Positions 1 to 7,400 of a DNA stretch of 13,400 nucleotides are shown piece by piece. This DNA is from G039029935 sp039029935 (GTDB lineage Bacteria; Chloroflexota; Anaerolineae; Caldilineales; Caldilineaceae). The notes under the pieces were generated by a model. That model ran no database searches. It worked only from the letters and a program-made list of their open reading frames with translations, and was not told the DNA's origin. The DNA lies in the NCBI GenBank assembly GCA_039029935.1, contig JBCCFC010000227.1, forward strand, positions 1 through 13,400. The letters run 5' to 3'. The translations under genes were made by a program, and so were the position numbers. Position 1 is the first letter of the stretch. Each line of letters begins with the position of its first letter.

Positions 1-164
1 ATTCGGTAGGTCGGTATTTGGTGATTCATCGACCTACCAAATACCGATCTACTGACCTACTGACTCACCGACCTACTGACTCACCGACCTACTGACTCAC
101 CGACCTACTGACTCACCGACCTACTGACTCACCGACCTACTGACTCACCGACCTACTGACCTAC
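1..164. repeat. Palindromic satellite array 1: GGT-rich left arm, ACC-rich octamer right arm
   Basis: The first ~30 bases are GGT-rich (TCGGTAGG, TCGGTAT, TTGGTGA units). The strand sense then flips, and 43-162 is an unbroken run of 15 octamers of form ACYGAYYY (ACCGATCT once, then ACTGACCT/ACTGACTC alternating with ACCGACCT, so a 16-bp higher-order unit over most of the run). Two perfect inverted repeats compete at the flip: 11-22 with 36-47 (12 bp) and 5-13 with 30-38 (9 bp). They share bases, so only one can form at a time. There is no T-tract, so this is not a standard intrinsic terminator, although it lies just downstream of metW and could still stop transcription. The last octamer contains the metW stop codon. 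The array may begin before the window. Short heptamer tandem repeats are known from cyanobacteria; the family of this one is not recognised. Confidence 0.9.
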
Positions 165-799
165 GCGCTTTCTAACACAAAGACCGCCGTTGTCGCCAAG
201 AGTGTCTTCAATCGTTGCAGTAACAATCTTTCCACAGGCATAAATTGCCCCTGTGAAAGATAGACCTGTTTGGAAATTCTGACATTTACCTGATCGCAGA
301 AGGCAGAAAAATCCTTTACGGTTAAAGGTTGACGGCGTGGTGCTTCATGCCATTTCTGGGGCAGGTCTACAGCGACAGGAATACGCCCTGTCAACAGCAA
401 ATCGAACCGGCAACGCCAATATCCCCAATTGGGAAAACTGACAATTGCCTGCTCCCCCACGCGCAACATTTCTTGTATAATCATAGCCGGATCATCCAAA
501 TAGGGCAAAGTTTGACTAAGGATAACAAACGAAAAGCTATTGTCGGGATAGTCGGCCAACCCTTCTTGTAGGTTGCCTTGGCGCACACTAAGTCCACGAC
601 GCACACAGGTCAAGACGCCGTCCTCGCTTAATTCAATACCACGCCCTTGGACATGGTGTGTTTCGACAAGGTGTGCCAACAGTGCGCCATCACCACAACC
701 CAAATCCAGCACTTTGGTTTGGTCGGGGATCAAATCGGCAATTGCCTGTAGATCAGGGCGTAGATGCGCTTCATCACTGGTGTGTAAATCTGTTCTCAT
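161..799 (-). CDS. metW: MetW, methyltransferase-like methionine biosynthesis protein
   Basis: A 212-residue class I SAM-dependent methyltransferase-fold protein of the MetW family. Seen: motif I VLDLGCGDG at residues 30-38, the acidic motif II region GIELS at 54-58, FVILSQTLPYL around 91-101, and the SFPNWGYWRCR stretch (121-131) typical of MetW. Length matches the family (about 200). In other bacteria MetW is encoded beside MetX and is thought to form or activate a complex with it; a methyl-transfer reaction has not been clearly assigned. The start codon lies one base after the metX stop (TAA-T-ATG on the minus strand) and no good ribosome binding site is visible, so translation is probably coupled to metX. 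The TAG stop lies inside the first unit of repeat array 1, so the last residues may have been altered by the array. Last gene of the metY-metX-metW unit. Confidence 0.93.
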   Translation of the reverse strand: MRTDLHTSDEAHLRPDLQAIADLIPDQTKVLDLGCGDGALLAHLVETHHVQGRGIELSEDGVLTCVRRGLSVRQGNLQEGLADYPDNSFSFVILSQTLPYLDDPAMIIQEMLRVGEQAIVSFPNWGYWRCRFDLLLTGRIPVAVDLPQKWHEAPRRQPLTVKDFSAFCDQVNVRISKQVYLSQGQFMPVERLLLQRLKTLLATTAVFVLESA

Positions 800-800
800 A

Positions 801-2279
801 TTAGGATACAGGCTCAGTTGAGTTTACGGTTGAATTGGTCTTTTTTACGCGAGTAACAAAGTTTTGTACAAAACTGCTATCGATTGATGGCTTGCTTGCA
901 GGTGAGGCGTCATCGGTTTCGGATTGATGCCCCAAGTGTTGCCCGTTTTGTGACGGCAACGGCTGCGCCATCTTCTGCGCCATCGTCAATGTTGTGGTCT
1001 TCATCGGCACGTGACTCACAGGTGTACTGTTCATTTGGTAGGCGTCATGTTCTGAGATTCCTTCCTCGCGCACCAAACGATCCAGAAAACTGCCTAACAA
1101 CTCGGTCATGGTCTCGACCTCCAAGAGAAAGGCATCGTGTCCCCATGTACTCTGGATGTCAAGATAGGTGACATCTGCCCCGGCCCCCGTGAGCGCGCTC
1201 ACCAATTCCTTGCTGTGATAGCTTGGGTAGAGCCAGTCGCTGGTAAAACTGACGACCAAATATTTAATGTCTCGGCCATCATCTTGGTTATCATCTTGGC
1301 TATCAGTCATAAACGCGGTTGCCAAGGGTTCCTCTGACGGACTTAGATCAAAATAGTCTAATGCTTTGGTGACATAGAGATAGCTGTTGGCGTCAAAGCG
1401 TTCGGTAAATTTACTGCCGTTATAGCTCAGGTAACTTTCGATCTCAAACTCGGTTTTAAACTCATAGCCATAGCGTTCGATGCCACGTAGACGGCGACCA
1501 AATTTTTGTTGCATGGATTCTTCGCTGAGATAGGTAATGTGACCGACCATGCGCGCCACTGCTAACCCCGCATCGGGCTTTTGCGGTTTATCATAATAGT
1601 CTCCATAATTCCATGCGGGGTCCGCATAGATGGCCTGGCGACCGACCTCGCTAAAGGCAATCAGCATCGGGCTGTGATGCGCGGTGGTTGCCAATGGAAT
1701 CGCCGATTTAAGCCGTGTGGGATGATGGGCAGCCCACTCTAGTGCTTGCATCCCACCCATTGAACCGCCCGCAACACTCAACAGTTGAGCAATGCCTAGC
1801 GAATCAATCAGCTTGACCTGTGCCCGCACCATATCGCCAATCGTGACAACAGGAAAATTGAGTCCGTAGGGTTTGCCTGTTGCCGGGTCAATCGACGAGG
1901 GTCCTGTCGTGCCATAACAACCACCCAACACATTGCTACAGATGACAAAAAAGCGATTGGTGTCAAAGGCTTTGCCCGGACCTATGCAGTCATCCCACCA
2001 GCCAGGTTTGCTATCCTCTTCGCTGTGATAGCCCGCCGCATGACCACTCCCGCTTAAGGCATGTGTAATCAAAATGGCGTTACTGCGCTCTGTATTTAAC
2101 TGCCCATAGGTTTCATAGGTAATGGTCACTTCGCTGAGACACTCACCGCTATCTAGCAGGAATGGCTCCTCTTTGCTGGCAAATGAAAAGGTCTGAGGTG
2201 TCACCACTCCAACCGAGTTTGGTCCCCAAGGATGATTGGCGGTGTTGGTTAAAAACTCTGCTGATGTCTGATAATTCAT
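801..2279 (-). CDS. metX: MetX, homoserine O-acetyltransferase (with C-terminal extension)
   Basis: Transfers an acyl group, probably acetyl, from acyl-CoA to L-homoserine: the activation step of methionine synthesis in the cytoplasm. An alpha/beta hydrolase of the MetX family, 492 residues. Seen: nucleophile elbow GGSMGG with Ser173, Asp348 in the SDWLYP motif, His381 in WGHDAFLLE, together a full Ser-Asp-His triad; Arg243 in the RMVGHITY motif typical of the family. The core ends near residue 408. The remaining ~85 residues are polar, rich in Ser/Thr/Gln, and have no recognised domain; they are not the CBS tail seen in some archaeal MetX. A small acidic insert (DSQDDNQDDGRD, about 326-337) comes from a 12-bp tandem duplication. 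Acetyl versus succinyl specificity cannot be settled by eye; the neighbouring MetY favours acetyl. The start is supported by AAAGGA five bases upstream. Likely co-transcribed with metY, although a 160-bp repeat spacer lies between them. Confidence 0.94.
   Translation of the reverse strand: MNYQTSAEFLTNTANHPWGPNSVGVVTPQTFSFASKEEPFLLDSGECLSEVTITYETYGQLNTERSNAILITHALSGSGHAAGYHSEEDSKPGWWDDCIGPGKAFDTNRFFVICSNVLGGCYGTTGPSSIDPATGKPYGLNFPVVTIGDMVRAQVKLIDSLGIAQLLSVAGGSMGGMQALEWAAHHPTRLKSAIPLATTAHHSPMLIAFSEVGRQAIYADPAWNYGDYYDKPQKPDAGLAVARMVGHITYLSEESMQQKFGRRLRGIERYGYEFKTEFEIESYLSYNGSKFTERFDANSYLYVTKALDYFDLSPSEEPLATAFMTDSQDDNQDDGRDIKYLVVSFTSDWLYPSYHSKELVSALTGAGADVTYLDIQSTWGHDAFLLEVETMTELLGSFLDRLVREEGISEHDAYQMNSTPVSHVPMKTTTLTMAQKMAQPLPSQNGQHLGHQSETDDASPASKPSIDSSFVQNFVTRVKKTNSTVNSTEPVS
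1278..1301 (-). repeat. 12-bp tandem duplication inside metX
   Basis: Two copies of ATCATCTTGGYT lie side by side (1278-1289 and 1290-1301), with a partial third (ATCA) after them. They encode the Gln/Asp/Asn-rich insert of MetX just before the strand leading to the catalytic Asp. The period is divisible by three, so the reading frame is kept. Probably a surface-loop expansion. Confidence 0.7.
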
Positions 2280-2284
2280 GCAAT

Positions 2285-2290
2285 TCCTTT
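2285..2290 (-). promoter_or_regulatory. metX ribosome binding site
   Basis: On the minus strand AAAGGA is followed by five bases (ATTGC) and the ATG of metX. It supports the chosen start. No separate promoter or terminator is evident between metY and metX. Confidence 0.7.
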
Positions 2291-2310
2291 ATGATTTAGT
2301 AATCCTCAAT

Positions 2311-2442
2311 AGTCTCGGCAGTAATTCGGTTTTCAGTATCCAGTGTTCAGTATTCGGTACTCGGTAACTCAGCCACTCCGTCACTGAATACCGACCTACC
2401 GAACACTGAATACTGGCGTACCGACCACTAATTTACCGATTA
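2311..2442. repeat. Palindromic satellite array 2 between metX and metY
   Basis: The same design as arrays 1 and 3 but more degenerate. The left half is GGT/CAGT-rich (ATTCGGTTTTCAGTATCC and similar units), the right half is the complementary ACC/ACTG-rich sense. The best arms are 2340-2359 and 2397-2416: 20 bases with two mismatches, one of which would be a G-U pair in RNA. The right edge runs into the metY stop codon (TTA, 2440-2442). The spacer inside the met operon would form a long hairpin in the message. It has no T-tract, so it may act on mRNA stability or as a weak pause site; that is inference. Confidence 0.75.
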
Positions 2443-3729
2443 AGCCGTTGCTGCGCTCAATGCTTGCCCCAAATCCCAGATGATATCATCTGCGTCTTCA
2501 ATGCCAATGCTTAAGCGGATAAAGTCCGGTGAGACACCAGCAGTGGTCATTTCTTCATCGCTCAATTGGCTGTGGGTTGTGCTTGCGGGGTGAATCGCCA
2601 AACTCTTGGCATCACCCACATTGGCGACATGACTAAAGATTTTCAGGTTGTTGATAAACTTCTCGCCTGCCTCACGACCGCCATTGATGCCAAAGCCCAT
2701 AATGGCCCCTGCACCCTGCGGCAAATATTTCTTGGCCCGTGCATGGTCTGGGTGCGTATGCAGACTTGGATATTTGACCCAGGCAACGCTCTCGTGGTTG
2801 TGTAGATATTGTGCGACGCGCTCCGTATTCGAGACATGACGATCCATGCGTAAACTCAGCGTCTCGATACCTTGGACGGTTGCCCAACTGTTAAACGGTG
2901 CTTGACAGGCACCGATGTCACGCAGAATTTGTACACGTGCTTTGAGAATAAAGGCTGGCGGTCCCAAATCGGCATATTTCAGTCCGTTGTACGATGGGTC
3001 TGGTGTGGTGAAGTTATCAAAACGGCCACTGGTCCAGTCAAAGTTACCACCATCGACGATGACACCACCAATAGTTGTGCCATGTCCACCCAAGAACTTG
3101 GTTGTGCTGTGGGTTATAATGTGTGCGCCATGTTCAAATGGGCGACAGAGATAGGGCGTTGCAAAGGTGTTGTCGATCATGATGGGGATGTTGTGCTGTT
3201 GTGAAATGGCCGACACCTCCTCAAAGGGGAAAACAGAGATATCTGGATTGCCCAACGTTTCACCGTAGATGATCTTCGTGTTGGGCTGCACTGCGGCCTC
3301 AAAACTGGCTGGGTCGCTGGGGTCTACATAGGTGACAGTAATGCCCAAACGTGGGAAGGTGTAGTTAAACTGGTTATACGTGCCACCATACAGACGGCTG
3401 CTGCTGATGATGTGGTCGCCAGCCTGACAGAGTGTCAAAATCGCCATTGTCTGTGCAGCGTGTCCACTGCTAGCCGCCAAGGCACCAACACCACCTTCCA
3501 GAGAGGCGATGCGCTGTTCCAAAACATCTGTTGTCGGGTTCATAATGCGTGTGTAGATGTTGCCCATCTCGGCCAATGCAAAGAGATTGGCCGCATGTTC
3601 TGTGTCACGAAACTGAAAGCTAGTTGTTTGGTAAATGGGTACACCCCGGCTCCCTGTGGCCGAGTCGGGTGCTTGGCCTGCGTGCAGTTGGCGTGTTGAA
3701 AATCCTAATTGGCGTTCTTCTGTACTCAT
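2440..3729 (-). CDS. metY: MetY, O-acetylhomoserine sulfhydrylase (PLP enzyme)
   Basis: Converts O-acetyl-L-homoserine and sulfide to L-homocysteine and acetate in the cytoplasm. Member of the Cys/Met-metabolism PLP family; its 429 residues match the usual length of bacterial MetY. Seen: IYTRIMNPT (residues 58-66; Tyr59 and Arg61 contact the phosphate of a neighbouring subunit in this family), the ASSGHAA motif at 86-92, DNTFATPYLCRP with the PLP-pyridine Asp186, the Schiff-base Lys211 in HSTTKFLGGHG, and the C-terminal RLSIGIEDADDIIWDL typical of the family. A well-spaced AAAAGGA supports the start. First gene of the met unit, preceded by a SAM-I riboswitch, a terminator and a three-way-junction element, so expression should fall when SAM is plentiful. 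The stop codon abuts repeat array 2. Confidence 0.95.
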   Translation of the reverse strand: MSTEERQLGFSTRQLHAGQAPDSATGSRGVPIYQTTSFQFRDTEHAANLFALAEMGNIYTRIMNPTTDVLEQRIASLEGGVGALAASSGHAAQTMAILTLCQAGDHIISSSRLYGGTYNQFNYTFPRLGITVTYVDPSDPASFEAAVQPNTKIIYGETLGNPDISVFPFEEVSAISQQHNIPIMIDNTFATPYLCRPFEHGAHIITHSTTKFLGGHGTTIGGVIVDGGNFDWTSGRFDNFTTPDPSYNGLKYADLGPPAFILKARVQILRDIGACQAPFNSWATVQGIETLSLRMDRHVSNTERVAQYLHNHESVAWVKYPSLHTHPDHARAKKYLPQGAGAIMGFGINGGREAGEKFINNLKIFSHVANVGDAKSLAIHPASTTHSQLSDEEMTTAGVSPDFIRLSIGIEDADDIIWDLGQALSAATA

Positions 3730-3739
3730 AAAATGATAG

Positions 3740-3746
3740 TCCTTTT
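3740..3746 (-). promoter_or_regulatory. metY ribosome binding site
   Basis: AAAAGGA on the minus strand, ten bases before the ATG. The initiation context CTATCAT-TT-TATGAG is repeated with two mismatches 54 bases upstream (3779-3793) around another ATG, which opens only a three-codon frame (Met-Ser-Asp-stop) and has no visible Shine-Dalgarno. The downstream ATG is therefore taken as the real start. Confidence 0.75.
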
Positions 3747-3798
3747 AAATTGATAAAAGATTGATAAATACTCAGTCGCTCATATTATGATAGGTGAG

Positions 3799-3857
3799 CC
3801 AGTACCGCAGGTTGTCTACCTGCTCCGCAGACACAGATTGGTAATCTGTGATACTGG
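3799..3857. repeat. Three-way-junction palindrome in the metY leader
   Basis: Closing stem CCAGTA (3799-3804) with TACTGG (3852-3857), both arms perfect. Inside are two perfect hairpins: GCAGGT/ACCTGC (3807-3812 with 3818-3823, 5-nt loop) and CACAGATT/AATCTGTG (3832-3839 with 3843-3850, 3-nt loop). It would fold as RNA on either strand and is transcribed within the metY leader, after the attenuator terminator and before the ribosome binding site. It lacks the conserved features of a tRNA and does not match a riboswitch I know. The compact nested shape suggests a dispersed REP/MITE-like palindrome or a second leader RNA structure; which one cannot be settled from one copy. Confidence 0.7.
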
Positions 3858-3867
3858 TTTATGCAAC

Positions 3868-3896
3868 AAAAAAACCCTTCCATGAATGAGAAGGGT
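3868..3896 (-). terminator. Intrinsic terminator of the SAM riboswitch (attenuator)
   Basis: On the minus strand ACCCTTC pairs with GAAGGGT (7 bp, 9-nt loop), followed directly by seven T. It lies between the riboswitch and metY, the place of an expression platform. The sequence CCCUUCUCA (5' arm plus first loop bases, 3887-3895) can pair with UGAGGGGGG from the riboswitch P1 3' strand (4009-4017) over nine base pairs including two G-U. Binding of SAM would hold P1 together and free the terminator. Confidence 0.85.
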
Positions 3897-4011
3897 CGTG
3901 ATTGAATGAGTTGTCAACACCTACTTGTTTTGTGCAATTCAATACCAAACTTGTTTATACCTATTCAACATTGATTTTGCCAAAATGAGTGTCTTTACAT
4001 GCTCATCACCC
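3897..4011 (-). other. Linker between SAM aptamer and terminator
   Basis: About 115 nt of AT-rich leader with no ORF. A 7-bp inverted repeat ATTGAAT/ATTCAAT (3901-3907 with 3937-3943) and a small ATTTT/AAAAT hairpin (around 3973-3985) may shorten the effective distance between the antiterminator partners. Nothing else recognised. Confidence 0.5.
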
Positions 4012-4110
4012 CCCTCATCTTTCAGACTAGGTTACGTCTGCCGGAATTAGCACCCGATATGGGTTGCTTAGGTTTCATTGGGCCGGTCCCTCCACCTTTC
4101 TCGATAAGAG
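4012..4110 (-). ncRNA. SAM-I (S-box) riboswitch aptamer
   Basis: Read on the minus strand it has the S-box layout. P1 is CUCUUAUC (4103-4110) with GAUGAGGG (4012-4019), eight pairs including two G-U. The GAGAAAGGUGGAGGGA segment with its kink-turn sequence follows, then GGCCCAAUGAAACC, the P3 hairpin GCAACCC-AUAU-CGGGUGC, the joining CUAAUUCC, and P4 CAGAC/GUCUG. These are the conserved SAM-I core sequences. It binds S-adenosylmethionine and here should shut off metY (and probably metX-metW) by attenuation. Confidence 0.96.
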
Positions 4111-4150
4111 CTTGCATATTTAATTGTGGATTGAAATCAATCGTTGCAAA

Positions 4151-4179
4151 AATATACCAGTTGACTTTATAGATGTCAA
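4151..4179 (-). promoter_or_regulatory. Sigma-70-type promoter of the met operon
   Basis: On the minus strand TTGACA (4174-4179), a 17-base spacer, then TATATT (4151-4156). This is close to consensus and correctly placed: the expected start near 4144 gives a leader that enters riboswitch P1 about 34 nt later. A GATTGA-AA-TCAATC inverted repeat (4129-4142) sits right at the predicted start and could be an operator or the first RNA hairpin. Confidence 0.8.
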
Positions 4180-4234
4180 ATTGAGATTCGCCTGATCACA
4201 ACGGATGTTCATGGTTGGCAATATACGATTATTG

Positions 4235-4275
4235 GACGTAAATTTGATGATACATCAACGGTGTGGTTGTACGTC
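4235..4275. promoter_or_regulatory. Nested inverted repeat in the divergent spacer
   Basis: A perfect TTGATG-ATA-CATCAA palindrome (4244-4258) lies inside an outer pair GACGTA (4235-4240) and TACGTC (4270-4275). It is about 56 bases upstream of the met promoter -35 and about 90 bases upstream of the candidate rightward promoter, so it could be a regulator binding site for either. The function is unknown. Confidence 0.35.
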
Positions 4276-4363
4276 ATTTGTCTAATTAATGACCAGACAG
4301 GGAACCAATGCAAGGTACAAGTTGTCATGTTAGTATAAGCAGAGCAACAATACCTGTTTCTTA

Positions 4364-4391
4364 TTGGTTCTGTTGATATGTTCAGTATAGA
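4364..4391 (+). promoter_or_regulatory. Candidate promoter of the giant secreted-protein gene
   Basis: TTGGTT (4364-4369), 16-base spacer, TATAGA (4386-4391). It would give a leader of about 100 nt. The match is only moderate and other AT-rich hexamers occur nearby, so this is tentative. The rest of 4180-4480 holds no ORF or RNA I recognise. Confidence 0.3.
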
Positions 4392-4482
4392 TTACTAATG
4401 ATAGATATAGAAAAAACTTAGCATACCGGGTCTGATTAGAACGACGTATACACACAGGATAGGGTTCCATAATTCATCAAAC

Positions 4483-4487
4483 AAGGA
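4483..4487 (+). promoter_or_regulatory. Ribosome binding site of the giant gene
   Basis: AAGGA nine bases before the ATG at 4497. It favours this start over the next in-frame ATG at 4524, which has no Shine-Dalgarno sequence, although the chosen start leaves a rather long n-region before the signal-peptide core. Confidence 0.6.
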
Positions 4488-4496
4488 TGTCCAACT

Positions 4497-7400
4497 ATGC
4501 ACTTGCCTAACGTCATACACAATATGCAGCCAAGATTGTGTTTGCACACAGGTTTTTCACAAAAAATAACAAAGTGGCAGCTTGTTGCCATTTTTTTTCT
4601 CGTACCGCTATTGATACTGCTTGCATCCGCCAAAGTCTCTGCCGTTGAAATCATTGACGCTGAATTTTTGGTCAATACAAATCTGGGCAGCGTACAGAAA
4701 ACACCTGATGTTGCAAAAAACGCAACCGGGGATTTTGTGGTTGTGTGGGAGCACGCGGATGAAGCGATTCGTTTTCAACGCTACAACCATTATGGCGCGA
4801 CACAGGGAAGTGAAGAAACCATTTTTAGTGCTGGTGGCAACTTAGTGTCTGATCCTGCAATGGCAATGGATGCAAACGGTAATTTCGCCATTGTCTGGAC
4901 ATATGACTCAGGTGATACCGATATCTATCTTCAACTTTTTGCCACGACAACGGTTACTATCTCGGATTTGATTATGCCAGCAGACTATGTAGGGGCAGCC
5001 TCCGTTGCGGACCAGTTGGCTGATGTTGCGGTGAATGATAACGGGAACATGGTGGTGGCGTGGCAAAAGGATACAGGTTCCAATGCCCAAATTGTGGCGC
5101 AACGCTATACCTACAGCACAGCGGGCATTCTTGAAACGGGGGCGCTGATAGAGCTTGATGATATTGTGGGGCAGGAGGAGACAACACCAGCGGTTGCGCT
5201 GGACGCCAGTGGTAATTTTGCAATCACCTACAAAGCGACACTACCATCCGCAGACCATGCCATTCTAACCAAACGCTATCAATCCTCCGGCACACTGCAA
5301 CCCACCAATGGTACGATTACACACACGCTCACCAACAGTTCAGGCGCAATCCCAGATGTTGCTATGAGTGACAGCGGTGACTTTGTGGTTGTTTGGAACG
5401 ACACACTGCCTGTAAGTGGCGATAGCGATATCTATGCGCAACGCTATGACAGTGATGGCAATCAATCTGGTAGTGAAATCACCATTAACATCACCAATAC
5501 GGTTGACGATGTGAGTCCACGGATCGACATGCAATCCACCGGAGGGTTCGTTGTCGCCTGGGAGGTGGACACATCTGATGAAATCCATGTTCAAGCCTAT
5601 GATGCCAGTAACAATGCCACAACGGGTCGATTCCAAGCCAATACCAATGTGCATACCGTGAATGACCCGGCGGTTGCGATTGATGAATCGGGTGATTTTG
5701 TGGCGGTATGGGGGGGCAAACGCAGTGGTGTGGATTCGGGTGGGGGTATTTTTGCCAGCTTCTACGCCTCACCAAGATTTAGTCTGAGTAAGTCAATGAC
5801 CCCGGTTGCAGCCACAATCAATGGTGGTAGTGTTGTCACCTATACACTCCAGGCCAGCAACAGCGGGGCATTGACAACAACGGATGTTGTCATCAAAGAT
5901 ACGACCATCGTCTCTGCCTTCTCAGATTCAGGCTTAACGCTTGCGGGTGAGATTACCGTCTCCCCCGCAAGTGCAGGCATTGTCGGATCAGCCAGTACGC
6001 TGCCGACTGTGACCCATGCCATCACATTGGGACCCAATGAGAGCGTCCAAATCTCTTTTCCTGTGACTGTCGGCACGTTTTTTGTCGATGAATCCAACAT
6101 TACCAACACAGCCTCTGGCAGCGGAACCAACGGCGCATCAGCCTCGACCAGTCAAACGTTTGTTGTCAGTATCACCCAACCCACCATTTCGTTGAGTCAT
6201 ACAGCCATCACCGTGACCGAAGCCAACGCAACGGTTACGCTGGACATTTCGCTATCTAAGCTCTATGCTGCTGACATCACCCTTGACTACGCCACAAGCG
6301 ACACAACAACAACCGCATCCAGTGACTATATCCCAAGCAGCGGCACAGCCACCATTCCATCGGGTTCGCTCTCAACCGCCATTGTTGTCACAATAACCGA
6401 TGACATTGAGCTTGAATCAACCGAGACACTGCGCCTTGTACTGACCAAAACGGCTGCGAGTCATGGCCACTTGACAGAGACCAGTAGCCTCATCCATATT
6501 GTTGATGAAGACTATCTAACATTGTCGGTTGATAAAACAGTTGAGCCAGTTGGTCCTGTGGGAGCGGGGGATAGGTTGACCTACGCCGTGCGTGTGACCA
6601 ACAGTGGCAATATCAGTGCATTCAACCTCACCATCTCAGACACGCTACCCACAGGTGTCAATACCGCCATCAGCAGCCTTATCACCCAATCAAACATGAC
6701 ACCCGCGACCTCAGCCAGTTCATTGAGCCTGCACAATGGGCAGCTTACCTATTTTGCGGTCGCAGTGGCACCCGATGAGCAAATCACGCTTACCATCCCC
6801 GTTACGGTCAATACATCTGGGCTGACAGATGGCATGAATCTCATAAACAGGGTGTCGGTCACAAGTACGCAGCATTTGACACCTGTCACCGCACTTGTGA
6901 CAAATACAGTCCAGTTGCCGACGATCACTATTGACAGCGTTTCTGTCGATGAATCAAGCGAACAGGTTTCGCTCACCATTACCCTCAGTGAGACCTCTGC
7001 TGCCAATGTCAGTGTTGGTTATACGACGGTCAACAAGACAGCCGTCGCGGGTCATGATTATGACGCCCGTTCAGGAACAGCCGTGATTCCGAGCGGGTCG
7101 CTCTCAACCACTGTTGCCATCACGATTACCAATGACATATCGGTGGAAGCTGCTGAAACGTTTACCGTTAGCCTGAGCAATGCCAACAATGGCATGTTGA
7201 GCAGCGTGATCAGTGAGACCAGAGGGCTTGTCACGATTCATGATAATGATTATGTCACATTCTCGATGACAAAAGCGGTGATGCCAACAGGTGGCATACG
7301 ACCCGGAACACGTTTTACCTATACACTGTGGGTTACAAACACAGGCAACGCACCAGCATCCAATATTGTTCTATCCGATACCTTGCCCAGCCCTATCACA

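Noticed and set aside
1..47. Array 1 hairpins as a rho-independent terminator for metW
   Set aside because: Perfect stems but no T-tract on either side, and more than 110 bp from the stop codon. Termination is possible but the classic signature is missing.
48..162. Array 1 as a CRISPR array
   Set aside because: Units are 8/16 bp with no unique spacers and no cas genes nearby. It is a simple satellite.
329..571. Small plus-strand open frames opposite metW, metX and metY
   Set aside because: They overlap well-recognised genes, lack ribosome binding sites and look like no family. Treated as shadows.
3799..3857. The metY leader element as a tRNA or T-box
   Set aside because: It has only two inner hairpins, no T-loop GTTCRA sequence, no CCA-end geometry and no T-box motif. 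The SAM-I aptamer upstream already explains regulation.
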